Below are positions 24,018-35,642 of a DNA stretch of 64,000 nt, piece by piece. Source of the DNA: Utricularia gibba (Eukaryota > Streptophyta > Magnoliopsida > Lamiales > Lentibulariaceae); NCBI GenBank assembly GCA_002189035.1, contig NEEC01000008.1, forward strand, positions 124,001-188,000, read 5' to 3'. The first letter of the stretch is position 1. Each line of letters opens with the position of its first letter. The notes beneath the pieces are model-generated. The model was not told the DNA's origin, made no database searches, and saw only the letters and a list, made by a program, of their open reading frames with translations. Made by a program: the position numbers and the translations under genes.

Positions 24018-25154
24018 TGATGGTGATTCTGCAAGTGAACAGAAACCGTCGAAGTAATAAAATAAGATCGTATCCACAGGGAATTGTTATTGGAATTTTT
24101 TTTTCAAATAAAGACTCAAAAAGATCGAAAACAAAAGAAAGATTTGGTTTTAAAAACAAGAAGTAAAGTGGCATTGGACCTGGGATCCATCTTGCTCAAA
24201 ACTCGCCCAAACTTGTGTGTGTAAACCTTGAAAACTGACATGCTTGTGTAAGTTCTAGGGGTGTTATTCTAAAATAGTACTACTCGGTGACCGTTATAGC
24301 ACCGTCCCTCATTTAGTGGGATTATGCAATCAACCACGCCACCAAAGCCATTTCACCTCTTGTGATAACCCATGTTTTCCCTACACCCAAATCTAACTCC
24401 TACACCTCATACCTCGCAGACAGATTAGACAGAATGTGTCTTACCAATGATGTCCGATTGAGCCCTTCTCCTTAGGTGTTTGAGGCCAACTTTTGATTTT
24501 CCCACACTCCTTTAAGGTTATATGGTACTAAAGAGCACGTTGGTAAAGAAAACGTTGTGAAAAAACAGAATCAAACCTCAATTTAAATGTCGAAAAACAT
24601 AGTAAAACAGTCACACGCACATGACTTTTGCAAGCAAGGCTTCACTGCAGATCCTCAGCCGCAAGTACCTACACGCGCAAACTTGACTCTAACATGAAAA
24701 TAGACACAAAAATAGGAAAGATTCAAAGTAAAAGTTTCAAAGACGTTTCTAATGGTTGAGAGGGTGGGGTATTTATAGGAGAGTAGATCCAAGTCTTCAT
24801 ATTGAGTTTATTTGATGGGTTTGGATAAGATCTTCTATCCAAATCTTTGAAGATCTTCTTCATATCTCTATTTTATCCACGAATCTTGGACCAAATCTTC
24901 ATCGTTTGACCGAGTCTTGGGCTGGGATTTGTGGCCCATCAAGTCCATAATTTGGTGGATCTTGTTTCTTCTCAAATTGATCCAAAAGTACCCTAAAAAT
25001 CCACAAAATACTCTTTCTCTCCAAAAAGATCAAAGTAGTGTGAAAGATGCAAAATCAATTGAGAATAATGAGAAAGTGAGGTCTAAGATAAGTAAAAACA
25101 ACACTCAAGAGTAGTGGAAGAACATGTTTTGGAACGACACAAAATCACTTATCA
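24018..25154 (-). repeat. 1137-bp solo LTR inside the MULE
   Basis: The ends are TGATGGTGATTCTG and AAAATCACTTATCA, flanked by the exact 5-bp repeat AATAT at 24013-24017 and 25155-25159. The sense is probably minus: on that strand CCTATAAATACCCC supplies a TATA box (24770-24777 region), and the 3' end has TCCCTGTGGATACGAT, a U5 motif common in plant gypsy LTRs. A truncated copy in the other orientation lies at 8367-8955. Confidence 0.9.
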
Positions 25155-25159
25155 AATAT

Positions 25160-25849
25160 TTTATAAATTATATACTTTTAGATATTATATTATTTCTCTT
25201 TAAATAAAATACACATAATTTGTCAATAGTTAATTTGATCATCAAAATTTATTTTCTAATTAAATATCGATCAAATTCAAGTTAATAAAATATATTGCCC
25301 ATTCATTATTTCAATAAAAAGGTTCAATCAAATAAATTTCAATAATAACATATTTTTACGAATTATAATTAATTTTTTTTATAGTTTATTAATGTACCTT
25401 ATAGTTTTTATAAATTAAAGTATTAAATAATTTATTTACACTATTTAATATTTATTCAAACATTTGTTTTAAGTTTAATGATATTTAAAATAAATCTAAA
25501 ATATTATCCATAGAATCAAATAATTATAGTGACTTATATTTATTAAATAACTATTTATATAGTCACTATAATCAAGTGATTTCAATAACTTACACATTTT
25601 AAAACATTATTTACATAATCACTGCAATGACGCGATTGCGGTGACTATATAAATAGTATTTGAAAATAGGTAGGTCACCACAATTACTTGATTGAGTTGA
25701 CTACACAATTATTTGAATTTTTTTTGTTTTATTTTGGTGACTTACTTTTTATTTAATAGTAGTGAGTAAATTGTCATGGGTCTTATAATGGAGACCATTT
25801 TTTTGAGGGGGTGGGGGGGGGGTCATTTTTGTTTAATTGGAGATATTTT
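25160..25849. repeat. MULE right subterminal region with GTGACTATATAAATA units
   Basis: Units like GCGGTGACTATATAAATAGTATTT at about 25637 and near copies at 25550-25710 mirror the left subterminal array. A G-rich run (GAGGGGGTGGGGGGGGGG) lies at 25804-25822. Confidence 0.6.
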
Positions 25850-26255
25850 TTTGAATCTAGAAATATTTGAAAATATAAAATTTTGAAACTTTAATAATAA
25901 AGTGTTTAATAATAAAATTTTTGAAAAATGAATTAATATTTTTAAATTTTTGTGTAATAATAACCAATTTTTTTTTATAATGAATATTTTTTAGTTAATA
26001 ATTTTGATATTATGGATACATGTTTCATAAAATAAAAATATTTCCTATAAATATTATAATAGGAAATATGTAGATTCTATTTTTTGAAAATAGATATTTT
26101 ACATTAATAAAATGTAAATTATTACATTTATATTACGTATATATACATATAAACAGTAAGATAGATAGTTTTCTAAATTTAGGTACACATAGTTCACACG
26201 GTGGTTAGTTTTCTAAAGAAGTTTTTTTATAGTGGGTAGTTTTTAAAATGACTCA
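25850..26255 (-). repeat. MULE right terminal inverted repeat
   Basis: Inverted copy of the left terminal repeat, ending TTTTTAAAATGACTC. Flanked outside by TCATGTTAA. Confidence 0.85.
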
Positions 26256-26264
26256 TCATGTTAA

Positions 26265-28475
26265 CGTATAACTGCAAGTGGTTAATGGAAGACAAAATGT
26301 GCGGAGCATCTTTTATCAATGTGAGCAATGTGCATTAAAGGTTGTGATTTTTCTAGCTACAATTGCAGTATCTACAACACGTAAGGTGATTCCTGTTCAG
26401 TCCACCTATTTTTTTCAAGTATCTCCTGTTGAAGTAAAAGGAATAGATAAATCATCATAAATATGGTTAAGGATTTGATTGTGAGCTGTTCCTCATTTCT
26501 AACAGAGAAGGACATGGTAAATACCAGGTATGCACCACATGAAGAAAATGAATTCCAAGCATCACAGTGGTAAACTCAGTCTACAGTGTATCATTGATGC
26601 CGCAGAGGTTTCATTATTAGACAGTGTATCCGAGAAAAATGTGCAAATTGTATTTGCGCAGACAGTGTTTACCTGATCTCAAACGAAAGTTGTGAAGTTT
26701 TTCCGCATGGCAATGATTGCAGTGACCCTTAGAATTTTGGCAGCAGAGCATGAAGCTAGTCACACATTTGAGAATTTTCATGCAAGCTTTTCATCTGCAC
26801 GTGCTTGTAATTTTCTGCAAGCTCACACATGCCCGGGTAAACTGTGCCAAAACATTACATGGCATTACCAGGCTGAGTAATGAGACAGATAGTAGGCTGA
26901 TGATGACTTAGCCTCAGACAGCAGAAATTCATATTTCCTTCTCATCCCCACACAGCGGGGTATCGTTATCAAGAAGTTTGTTTTGGAGTGCTTGCTGTGT
27001 TTAACTGATTTTGAATTTTGAATAGCATCTTCACCCATGTCTATTATGGAATGTTTTTTTCCCATAAGCTGGAAAATAGAATCATGCAAGTTTACCCCCT
27101 CAATCAGTAGGCAGTGCCGTGCCATTATATTTTCTGGTCCAAGGCCTGCTGGCTGGGCTCATTCATTTGTATAGAATGGAGTTACTGACCTCTCAGTCTG
27201 GGGACCCCCCTTAGGGTCCACTATGCAGAAAGACAGAGGGCAACGTTTCTTACTTATCAGCTGATAGAGTTCAAAAAGCAGTTTTTTTTTTTTTCTTTTT
27301 TGTTGCAGGGAAAAGGCAAATTGATTCGAGTCCATATTTCTAAATCACCCGATTAAGATCAGGAAAAAAGGCTGAGTAATGGTTGAGCAGCGTTGCGAGT
27401 GAAGCGGACTATGAGATTGATTGGTGTCAAGGTGGACCGGACCGGACCGGAGTCGGACCGTGCTGATTGGTTGGGGGGTGGCTGTCTTCGAAGGTGAAGC
27501 TCTGATTTGGTGGCCCGCCCCTCTTTGCCAACTCAACTTAACCCAACTCTAAAAAGGCATCCCATCCCATCCCATCCAACTCCCACTCTGACACTCCTCG
27601 CCACATGAAGCCAGGACCTCTGCTTTCCACTCGGTCCCCATCACAGCGAATAAAAAACCGGACTAACATGTCCGACCGGTTCGCCTCGTCTACGGGATGT
27701 CTGGGTTCCACCGACGGTTGGTTTAAACCGGCATGCAATATTCAAAAGCCACCAACAGCAAACAGCAAACAGCAAACAGCAAAGAAAAACGAAACACAAG
27801 AAAGGCAGATGGCCGCATCTCCTCTTCTTATTTTATGCATATTAACACTGACAGCGTAATACTTCATTCTTACAACACGCGTCTTTTTTTTTCATGCCCG
27901 GTCTAGTGTGGGAAGGAAGAAGAAGAAGAAGAAGAGCATGATCCTTGACTATGTCGTCAATATGGCTGGCTCCCATTGGACAGTAGCTTCGCAAACGCAA
28001 AGGAGAAATGGAGGAGCGAAACACGAGGTCTCCCATGCCCCCTGTCTCTTGTCCTGATTATGTATAAAATCACTTTTTCATTACAAAATCCTGAGACGGA
28101 AGCCCACCTTCTGCTTTATTGCATGCATTGCATTTCATGCACTCTATCTTTCCCTCTTTTTCTTCTTCCTCTGGTCCACGACCTCGAAAATTTACTTGCT
28201 TGAATCGTTTTCTTGAGCTCTGCATCAGTTTACAGAGTGTAGGTTACCGGGTGTTGGTTGGTTCGCCATTATTGCTTCTTTGTATCCTAACTGTTTTGTG
28301 AGCCTTTTTTAGCTCCAAATAGACCCTAGACCTAAGTGTTCTCTGCTCTACTTCTGCATCCCCTTCTTCGTTTAAATCATTTATTTTGCTACCTTCGCCT
28401 TCTGCTATAAAGATCAAGCAGAGCACTCTGGATCCTTAACTGTTAACTAGATTTTTCAAAACTGGGATTCTCGAG
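26265..28475. other. Intergenic and promoter region of the LRR gene
   Basis: No reliable coding region. Short repeats are CGGACCGGACCGG at about 27434-27450, (CATCC)n at 27557-27578, a 7-base unit ACAGCAA repeated four times at about 27755-27782 and (GAA)n at 27915-27934. A T-run lies near 27282-27300. The last 400 bases before 28476 are CT-rich, as in many plant 5' untranslated regions. Confidence 0.5.
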
Positions 28476-29912
28476 ATGAAGAGGCTCAGGCGTCTGAGCA
28501 TTTCCATTTTTGTTCTGTGTCTCATTGGCTTGTGTGGGTCATGCGCTGCTGAAGATGAAGAACCTCCTTCTTCTTCTCCCATGATGGAAACAGAGAAAGC
28601 AGCATTGTTTGCTGCTCTACGGAGCTTTGTGGGAAAATGGTGGAATGGCTCCGATCTTTATCCGGATCCTTGTGGGTGGACTCCTATTCAGGTAAGGGCT
28701 TTATTTTGCTATATTTCAAGTTGAGGTTTTGTGTTTGATGTTTTCTTCGAACAGGGGATTTCCTGCGATTTATACGATGGGTACTGGTACGTTACTGAGG
28801 TCAGTATCGGGCCTGTGCATGATAACTCGCTGGCTTGTGATAAGAATGTCGAGTTTGCTTCGCATTTGTTTGCGTTACGCCGTTTGAAGTCGTTATCGTT
28901 CTTCAACTGCTTCGTGAATCATCCGGTCAAGCTTCCGACTAAGGAATGGGAGATCATGTCGGCAAGTTTAGAGTCATTGGAGTTCCGGTCGAATCCGGGG
29001 CTCATCGGAGAAATTCCACCGGTTTTTGAAGCTATGAAGAATCTCAAGTCTTTGGTTTTAATGGCGAATGGGCTTACAGGTGAAATACCGAAAAATCTTG
29101 GGAACTTGACCAATTTGAAACGGCTGAATCTTGCTGGGAACTCGTTTACAGGCAGCATTCCAGCCACTTTAGGTCAGATGAAACAGCTTCTGATTCTTGA
29201 CATCAGCAGAAATTCACTCTCCCGCGAACTACCGCCGTCTTTGGGAGAAGCCATCTCTCTGCTTAAACTCGATCTAAGCAACAACCAGTTAACGGGAACC
29301 ATCCCTGAACAGATCGGTAATCTGAAAAACTTAACACTTTTGGATCTCAGCAACAACAGATTTTCCGGTGGGTTACCAGAATCGATTCAGGAAATGATCT
29401 CCTTGCAAGAACTATCCCTCGCCAACAACCCCATTTCAGGAAACATCATGAATATACAATTCCAGAAGGTCGCAACCCTAGCCGCCATGGATTTCTCAAA
29501 CATGAGCTTAACCGGGGGAATCCCAGACTCCATAGCCCAGCTCAAATCACTGAGATTCTTAGGGCTTCAGAACAACAACCTAGTCGGAGAAATCCCACAA
29601 CAGCTCGGAGCGTTATCAAACATCAGCGCGATCTATCTACAGAGCAATAACCTGACAGGGGAGCTGAAATTCCCCCAACTCTTTTACACCAAATTAGGTC
29701 GCCGTTTCGGCGCTTGGGGAAACCCAAACCTCTGCTTCCCATCTGGGAACACCGTACCACCTCCATACGGCGTGGGACAATGCACTCAAAACATCATCAA
29801 ATACGAGATGAGGTCGAACCGCCATCACAGCTCAGATTCAGTACCATCCGAAGGTGGGATCAGTAGTTGGATTTGTACAGTTTTGATCATCGCGGTTGTG
29901 CAAATGATGTAG
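28476..29912 (+). CDS. LRR protein of the PII-2 (Piriformospora indica-insensitive 2) family
   Basis: Two exons, 28476-28691 and 28755-29912, join in phase 0 across a 63-base GT-AG intron to give 457 residues. There is a signal peptide (about residues 1-25, IFVLCLIGLCGSCAA). The family signature WNGSDLYPDPCGWTPIQ runs across the intron into GISCDLYDGYWYVTEVSIGP. About ten plant-type LRRs follow (LDLSNNQLTGTIPEQIGNL and similar), then the cap LGRRFGAWGNPNLC. The last residues (ISSWICTVLIIAVVQMM) form a hydrophobic tail fitting a GPI-anchor signal. No kinase domain. Family members are secreted or plasma-membrane LRR proteins; PII-2 itself is linked to root colonisation by a beneficial fungus. 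The gene is complete, and the length matches the family. Confidence 0.9.
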
Positions 29913-30868
29913 AGGGTAGCCGCAGAAGCAGCGTACTGTACAGACAGCAGCATGGGGAGGTAGGTGTGTACTGTAGCTGTCTGGATAGAAGAAGACTTAT
30001 TCTAACATCAAATGTGTATTTATTTCGCGATGGAAGAGAGTTGCAGGGAGCGAGGCGTTGGAAGAGACGCCTTATCCTTCCTTTCTTCCCTCTGCCAACC
30101 GAGATTTTGCTTTCTCCCACTGCGGAGTTAATCCAGCAGTGAGTTTTCCTTTTACCCTCAGCTCGTGCTGGCCTGGTCTGGCCTCTCTGTAATCGATCGA
30201 TCACATCCCCCTCCCCCATTTAATTATAACCCCGAGGTTAGCCATGGTAATTAATTCCTGAGTTTCAATTAGGGCTGGCTCCCACGTGTTGTGCTATGTT
30301 TGGCCCAATTTTAAGCCAGCCCAGCCCAGCCCATCCATGTTGGGCTCTAGCCCTTGGAAGAAAACCCAAATTTTGAGAAAAATAGAGTAAACATTTTTTT
30401 ATTCCTACACAATTTTCCGGAGGAGAAACCTTGAGTCATGACGAAAGGATCTCTCTCCCTCTCGTGCGTGTGTGTTTCCTTTTGTTTTGTTCACGCCACG
30501 CGAGAATAATCTTTTTCCTGAAAAGAAGAGAATATTTTGGTCACTTCCCAAAACCTTCTGGGAAGGCAAATCATGTCAACCATAAAAGTTGGGTGGGTGA
30601 CGACTATTCACACTTCACTCCAGGATCGGTTTCGGGAGCGCATCACCTTTTGCTTTACAGATCTTTTAGAAATTCTGCTATCCAAAACCTTTAGAAAATT
30701 GAGGCAAAGGGGCCATGTATTTGAACTAAAGACTTTCCCATATCATCATCGATCACTTGCCCATTGCTTCTTGTGCTGTGCTTTCCAGTTTGAGTTGGGT
30801 TCCGACTACACAGACACTTGCTGCATAGAACGTGTGCTCTGTCTTACCCGTCCTTGGTTTTTTCATTA
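29913..30868. other. Spacer between LRR gene and receptor kinase
   Basis: It includes the 3' end of the upstream gene and the promoter of the next. A CAGCCC-repeat stretch at about 30314-30345 looks like a relic of a G/C-rich MITE similar in wording to the one at 54017-54509. A 7-bp hairpin (CTTCCCA/TGGGAAG) lies near 30543-30564. No gene recognised. Confidence 0.45.
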
Positions 30869-33393
30869 ATGGGACCAGTGAAAATTGAAGCTTTGCGCCT
30901 TTGTTTTTGGATATGCATCTTCTGGAGTTTTTGTTTCACATCTGGATTACTTACTCCTGATGGTGTCAATTTCGAAGGTTAGTTTACTGAATACCTTCTT
31001 TTTCTTGTACCTCAACAACATCAGTTTCTTACATTTGTGTTTGATGGTGCAGTTCAAGCTTTAATGGATATAAAGAAATCACTGAATGATCCTTCTGGAG
31101 TTCTCAACTGGGATGAAAATGCTGTTGATCCCTGTGGCTGGACATTGGTTACCTGCTCTCATGAGAACCTTGTTACCACTCTGTGAGCCGTCTCTTCTCT
31201 GCTGTCTCTTCCACAGTTTCGATTCCTCTCTTTAGTGAAGGAAGTGAGTTTGCAGAGCAATGGGAAGGCTAAACTTATCAGGAACAATATCTGCAAGTGT
31301 TGGGAAGTTGACTCATCTAACAAGTCTGTAAGTAGGCACACCTTCAACTGCGATGGTGTTCGTTCTGATGGCGATGAACCTCGATTTCTCTTCTTTCCGC
31401 AGTCAGTTACAGGAAAATAACATATCAGGAACAATTCCTATTGAGGTGGGGAATCTCCCAAAACTTGAAGAACTTGATTTATCGAACAATTCACTCACAG
31501 GAGACGTACCATCTTCTTTAGCACGACTTGAAAACCTTCAGTATCTGTAAGAACAGCAGCCCTTTTACCCCATTTTGTTACTCAGTAGGATATTCATACT
31601 GTCCGTTTTCCAGGAGGTTGAATTGCAATCGTCTCACAGGAGTAGTTCCCATGGCTTTTGCCAACTTGACTCGCCTTAGTTTCATGTAAGATTCATGCCC
31701 GTTCTTGTTTTTTAGCCATTCGTTGATGTGTAGAAATTAGATTCAGAGACTGATGATGTAACAGAGACTTGTCATTCAACAATTTGAGTGGCCCAATCCC
31801 AAGAATCCAAGCCAAAAGAGTCAAGTACTCGCCTGAAACTTGAAATTTTATACCTGTTGTTGATGGTAGATGATTTCTTCATGCTTTTCTGGGTGTAATT
31901 CCAGTATCCTGGGAAATTCGATGATATGTTCAACTAATGAAGAAGCGGGATGCAGTGAAACGGCAACACCTCTACCTCTACCATTTTCCCAAAACAGTTC
32001 TCAGAGTAAGAAATTCTCCATGTTCATCAAAGCTTCGTTGCAATAACACTAAATAGTATGTGAATCTCTTTCCCGTAATCCGAAGATCTCCAGACATCGA
32101 GTCGGCAAACAAGTCACGGTGTTACTCTGGCCTTGGCCTTAGGCTCAGCCGTTGGCTGTATCTGCTTGTTGGTCGTTGGACTTGTTGTCCTTTGGAGGCA
32201 TAACCATAAGAAGCAGATTTTCTGGGATATCAATGGTGTGCAACGTTGAACCGCATGCAAATTATACTGCTTTCTGCGACTAACGAATGCCTACTGCCTT
32301 TTCAGAGCAACAGCATGATGAAGTATGCTTAGGAAACTTGAGGCGCTTCCCATTCCGGGAGCTGCGTATCGCAACGAACAACTTCAGCAGCAAGAACTTT
32401 CTTGGAAGGGGTGGATTTGGAAACGTGTACAAAGGTTGCCTTCAAGATGGAACAGTTGTAGCAGTGAAAAGACTCAAAGATAGGAACATCAGTGGAGGAG
32501 AATACCAGTTTCAGACCGAGGTCGAGATGATCAGCCTCGCCGTTCATCGGAATCTCCTTCGACTCTACGGCTTCTGCGTATCCTCCACTGAGAGGCTTCT
32601 CGTCTATCCCTACATGTCAAATGGCAGCGTAGCCGCCCGTCTAAAAGGTAACAGAAACCGGCAAGTTACATCACACATTACCAGAGCTCATTCATTTCTG
32701 TTTGTGACGACAGCTAAACCATCATTGGATTGGGGAACGAGGAAAAGAATAGCACTTGGAGCCGCTAGAGGATTGGTTTATCTACACGAGCAATGTGACC
32801 CAAAGATAATTCACAGAGATGTGAAGGCAGCAAATATACTCCTAGATGATTACTGTGAAGCAGTTGTTGGAGATTTCGGACTGGCGAAGCTACTTGATCG
32901 CCATGACTCACATGTTACAACTGCTGTTCGTGGAACAATCGGCCACATAGCTCCAGAGTATCTATCAACGGGGCAATCTTCAGAGAAAACAGATGTTTTC
33001 GGATTCGGGATTCTGTTGCTTGAGCTGATTACCGGAATGAGAGCTTTAGAATTTGGGAAAGCTAGTGGCATTCTGAAGGGCGGAATGCTTGATTGGGTAA
33101 GAAAGATTCATGAAGAGAAGAAGATGGAGCTTCTTGTGGACAAAGATTTGAAAAACAACTACGATGTCCTGGAGGTGGAGGAGACGGTAAAAGTTGCCTT
33201 GTTGTGCACACAGTACACGCCGAGTCACAGACCGAAGATGTCCGAAGTTGTAAGACTGCTGGAAGGAGACGGGGTTGCCGAGAAATGGGAAGACGCAGAG
33301 AGGAAGGAGGGGGATAAGTCCAGTGACGGATACGGCGACGGGGGCGAGTCTTGGCTGGTGGTTCAGGACATGGAACTCTCAGGCCCACGTTGA
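30869..33393 (+). CDS. NIK: LRR receptor-like kinase, NSP-INTERACTING KINASE type
   Basis: Ten exons by splice signals: 30869-30977, 31053-31182, 31256-31327, 31403-31546, 31614-31685, 31765-31824, 31905-32005, 32086-32235, 32306-32647 and 32714-33393. They total 1860 bases, 619 residues. LRR exons of 72, 144 and 72 bases are the hallmark of LRR-II kinases. Order: signal peptide, LRRNT ([11 protein letters not shown]), five LRRs, a Ser-rich spacer, a membrane helix at about 242-268, then kinase. The glycine loop is [11 protein letters not shown], with Lys334, HRDVKAAN (Asp429), DFG (447-449) and an activation loop with [16 protein letters not shown], so it looks catalytically competent. The C-terminus ELSGPR and the [20 protein letters not shown] region are typical of NIKs, membrane kinases of antiviral and immune signalling. 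The exon 8 acceptor (32086) is the least certain site. Confidence 0.92.
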
Positions 33394-33884
33394 GTGGGCG
33401 GGGCCTTCTGAATGTGAATATGTAGTGAAAATCCATATGAAATTTACCCCACGCCCAAATACATTATTGGAATTAGTAATTTTACATTCTTTTTTCTTTT
33501 CCGAAAAGAAAATGTATTATGGATAAATGCGTTCATAATAAATATTTTTTTTCAAAATACGATGTTTTTAAAAATACATTTTATTATTTGTATATAAAGT
33601 GTATAGATTCATTGAATTTCTAATTTATTATAAATTACTATGGATGGGAACGACGTTGTGCGGGCTGGCTACCTCCACAAAATACCCGTGTCATCTGATT
33701 ATTCTACTAATAAAATTTATTTGTTTTTATTCAATTTTTTATTTTTCATCATTTAATAACATTATAGTTTTATCAAAAATAGTTTATTAATATTATTTAA
33801 GTATTGCAAAATCTACTTATTAGAATAATAAAATGTGATACATTGTTTTGAAATTTGTTTTTCATGTATTAATAGTATTATTAT
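33394..33884. other. AT-rich 3' flank of the receptor kinase
   Basis: No coding potential. It holds the 3' end of the kinase transcript and AT-rich spacer. Confidence 0.45.
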
Positions 33885-35642
33885 TGATGGAGCAGGAAAT
33901 CGATTAGTGCCACATGGAGGTGAGTAAAGTAGATACCTATGAATCGATGGACAAGGGATAACAAAAACCATTCATATCGGTTAGAATCGAGTGGGAATAT
34001 ATCTCGAATATGCTTTGACTGCCTGTCATAGATGGACAGACCGATAGGTGTTAGAATTGGGCTGCATCGACTGTTTTGGCAGTTTTAAAATTAATCGAAT
34101 TATAGAAGTGTCACAGCAGTCGACGGTTATTTGTCGACAGAACCACAGTACAGTTGTGATAAACAAAAAATTTACACATCGTTAAAATGTAAATCTTCTT
34201 ATCAAATAAAATTTATAACCTAACACACATTCAGACATAATACAATTATGAGCATAGTGTTTAAGGTCGAATACGAAGAGCAGGTGCTTGTCATGTGATC
34301 ATCAATGCATGCAATCAATGTCACGTTGATAGATTTGGTCGTAACTAGAACTAAGGTAGAATTGCGATAAAATACAGTAAAGAAAATTAACAAACTTATG
34401 AACTCGATTGTTCTGAAATGAAATGGGTGATGCCTAGAGACTCCTAGGGGATGTATGCATATCACTAAACACATTCACACAAACCATAAATCAAACACTT
34501 AACACACAAAGTCTAGGTCTACCCGAACTCTTGTTTTCCCCCTAATCTTTGGTCTACCTCAAATTAGGGTTGTTAAGATGGGTTTCACTACTCTCCCCTC
34601 CTAGATTTATCCTGGTTTGTTAAGGAAGTGGCGTGACTTATAGTTGATTAGGTCTAAAGATTGATTATCACATTTCTCTCTCTTTCACCCCAAATCACCC
34701 CCCAAGTACTTAACCAATCATGCTTAAGTCAAATGAAAATGAAAAAAAAAAGCATCATCCACAATTTACTCATTTCACGGTCGATTACTATAAAATAAAC
34801 AAGCAAGGAATTTAAAAGGTTTAACAGAAAACTAGAAATGTCGTTAGCTATTCTTAGCTAAAAGTAATAATCTTTGGAAATAGAAAATAGTCTTCAAACA
34901 TCAGCTTCGTTCCTGGTTCGTCTTCTTCCTTCTTCTCCCCAAAAAACCTTTTCTAGAAAGAATGTCGTGTGTCTCCAATGGGGGAGATATTTTTCTCTCT
35001 ATCTTGTCCCCCTTTTTTGTCGAAAATCCCACTTTTTTTTCCTTGGATTTTGTATGTACTTCTTTTCAAACTTTTTGCCTCATCCTCTGCCACTACACTG
35101 TTCGTATCCGGCTCCTTGGGATTTGTATTGCCGACATGTGCTACATTGCTAAAAGAAAACTATTAGGAGTATCGTAGATTTAGTCTCAACTAAGACTAAA
35201 ATAACACAACTACGGTACTATTCACAAAAACATAGAAATAGACAATAAAACTTAATTTTTATAGTACAATATGAGTAATTTCCATGTACTCAATCACTCA
35301 AAAATATATGTTATCAAGCTGTTAGGTACAGAAAGTAGCTGACACTTGCAAAACTCAGGGGAATCGGCTCTCCTTATAAGTATAAGGAAGTTTGAAGAAA
35401 AAAGAGTTGAACTCTCTACATTTGAACTCGTATTCATCTCTTCTCCTCCGTTAGTGAGCTCCAGCAGCTCTGTTATTTTTCCTCTCATGGCAGTTTTTAC
35501 GTAAAAATTCTGATCTCATATTACTGTTTTTGTTCAAATAGCAACCATAAAACCCCACTAACCTTAAATCGAACTTGAACAACTCAGTCCCATTGTTCAG
35601 AAATCGGCCCCCCTTTCATAAAACCGATTTCCGACCGCAACA
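33885..35642 (+). repeat. LTR of the 23041-type family, split by a nested LTR
   Basis: The left part 33885-34156 and right part 35317-35642 align together with the 44150-44560 repeat. Landmarks are the accgataggtgttagaa region, cggttatttgtc, then (after the insertion) gaaagtagctgacac, ctccttataagtataaggaag and gttgaactctctacat. The end ACCGATTTCCGACCGCAACA corresponds to the reverse complement of the 23041 start. A TATA-like ccttataagtata on + indicates plus sense. No clean target duplication was found. Confidence 0.75.
34157..35316 (-). repeat. 1160-bp LTR nested in another LTR
   Basis: The termini are TGATAAAC and GTTATCA, with near-duplicated flanks AGTTG (34152-34156) and AGCTG (35317-35321). 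The host LTR sequence is continuous across the removal point. Related partial copies are at 7380-7916 (inverted), about 56100-56870 and 58374-58958. The minus sense is inferred from a U5-like ctcttcgtattcgacc on that strand. Confidence 0.8.

Larger units (their letters stand above)
15613..26255. mobile_element. Mutator-like element (MULE) carrying transposase and a phosphatase-like gene
   Basis: The outer 0.4-0.55 kb at each end are inverted copies. The left begins GAATCATTTTAAAAACTA; the reverse complement of the right begins GAGTCATTTTAAAAACTA. The flanks carry a 9-bp duplication with one mismatch: TCATGTGAA at 15604-15612 and TCATGTTAA at 26256-26264. Nine-base duplications and long TIRs are typical of Mutator-like elements, and a MuDR-type transposase lies between. 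Without the two solo LTRs (537 and 1137 bp) and their duplications the element would be about 9 kb. Exact ends are uncertain by one or two bases. Confidence 0.9.

Noticed and set aside
25804-25822. G-run that might form a quadruplex.
   Set aside because: Only one or two long runs without four clear tracts; probably a homopolymer expansion in the MULE end.
30431-30869. Two overlapping open frames upstream of the receptor kinase.
   Set aside because: No domain, no splice support, and they lie in what should be the kinase promoter and leader.
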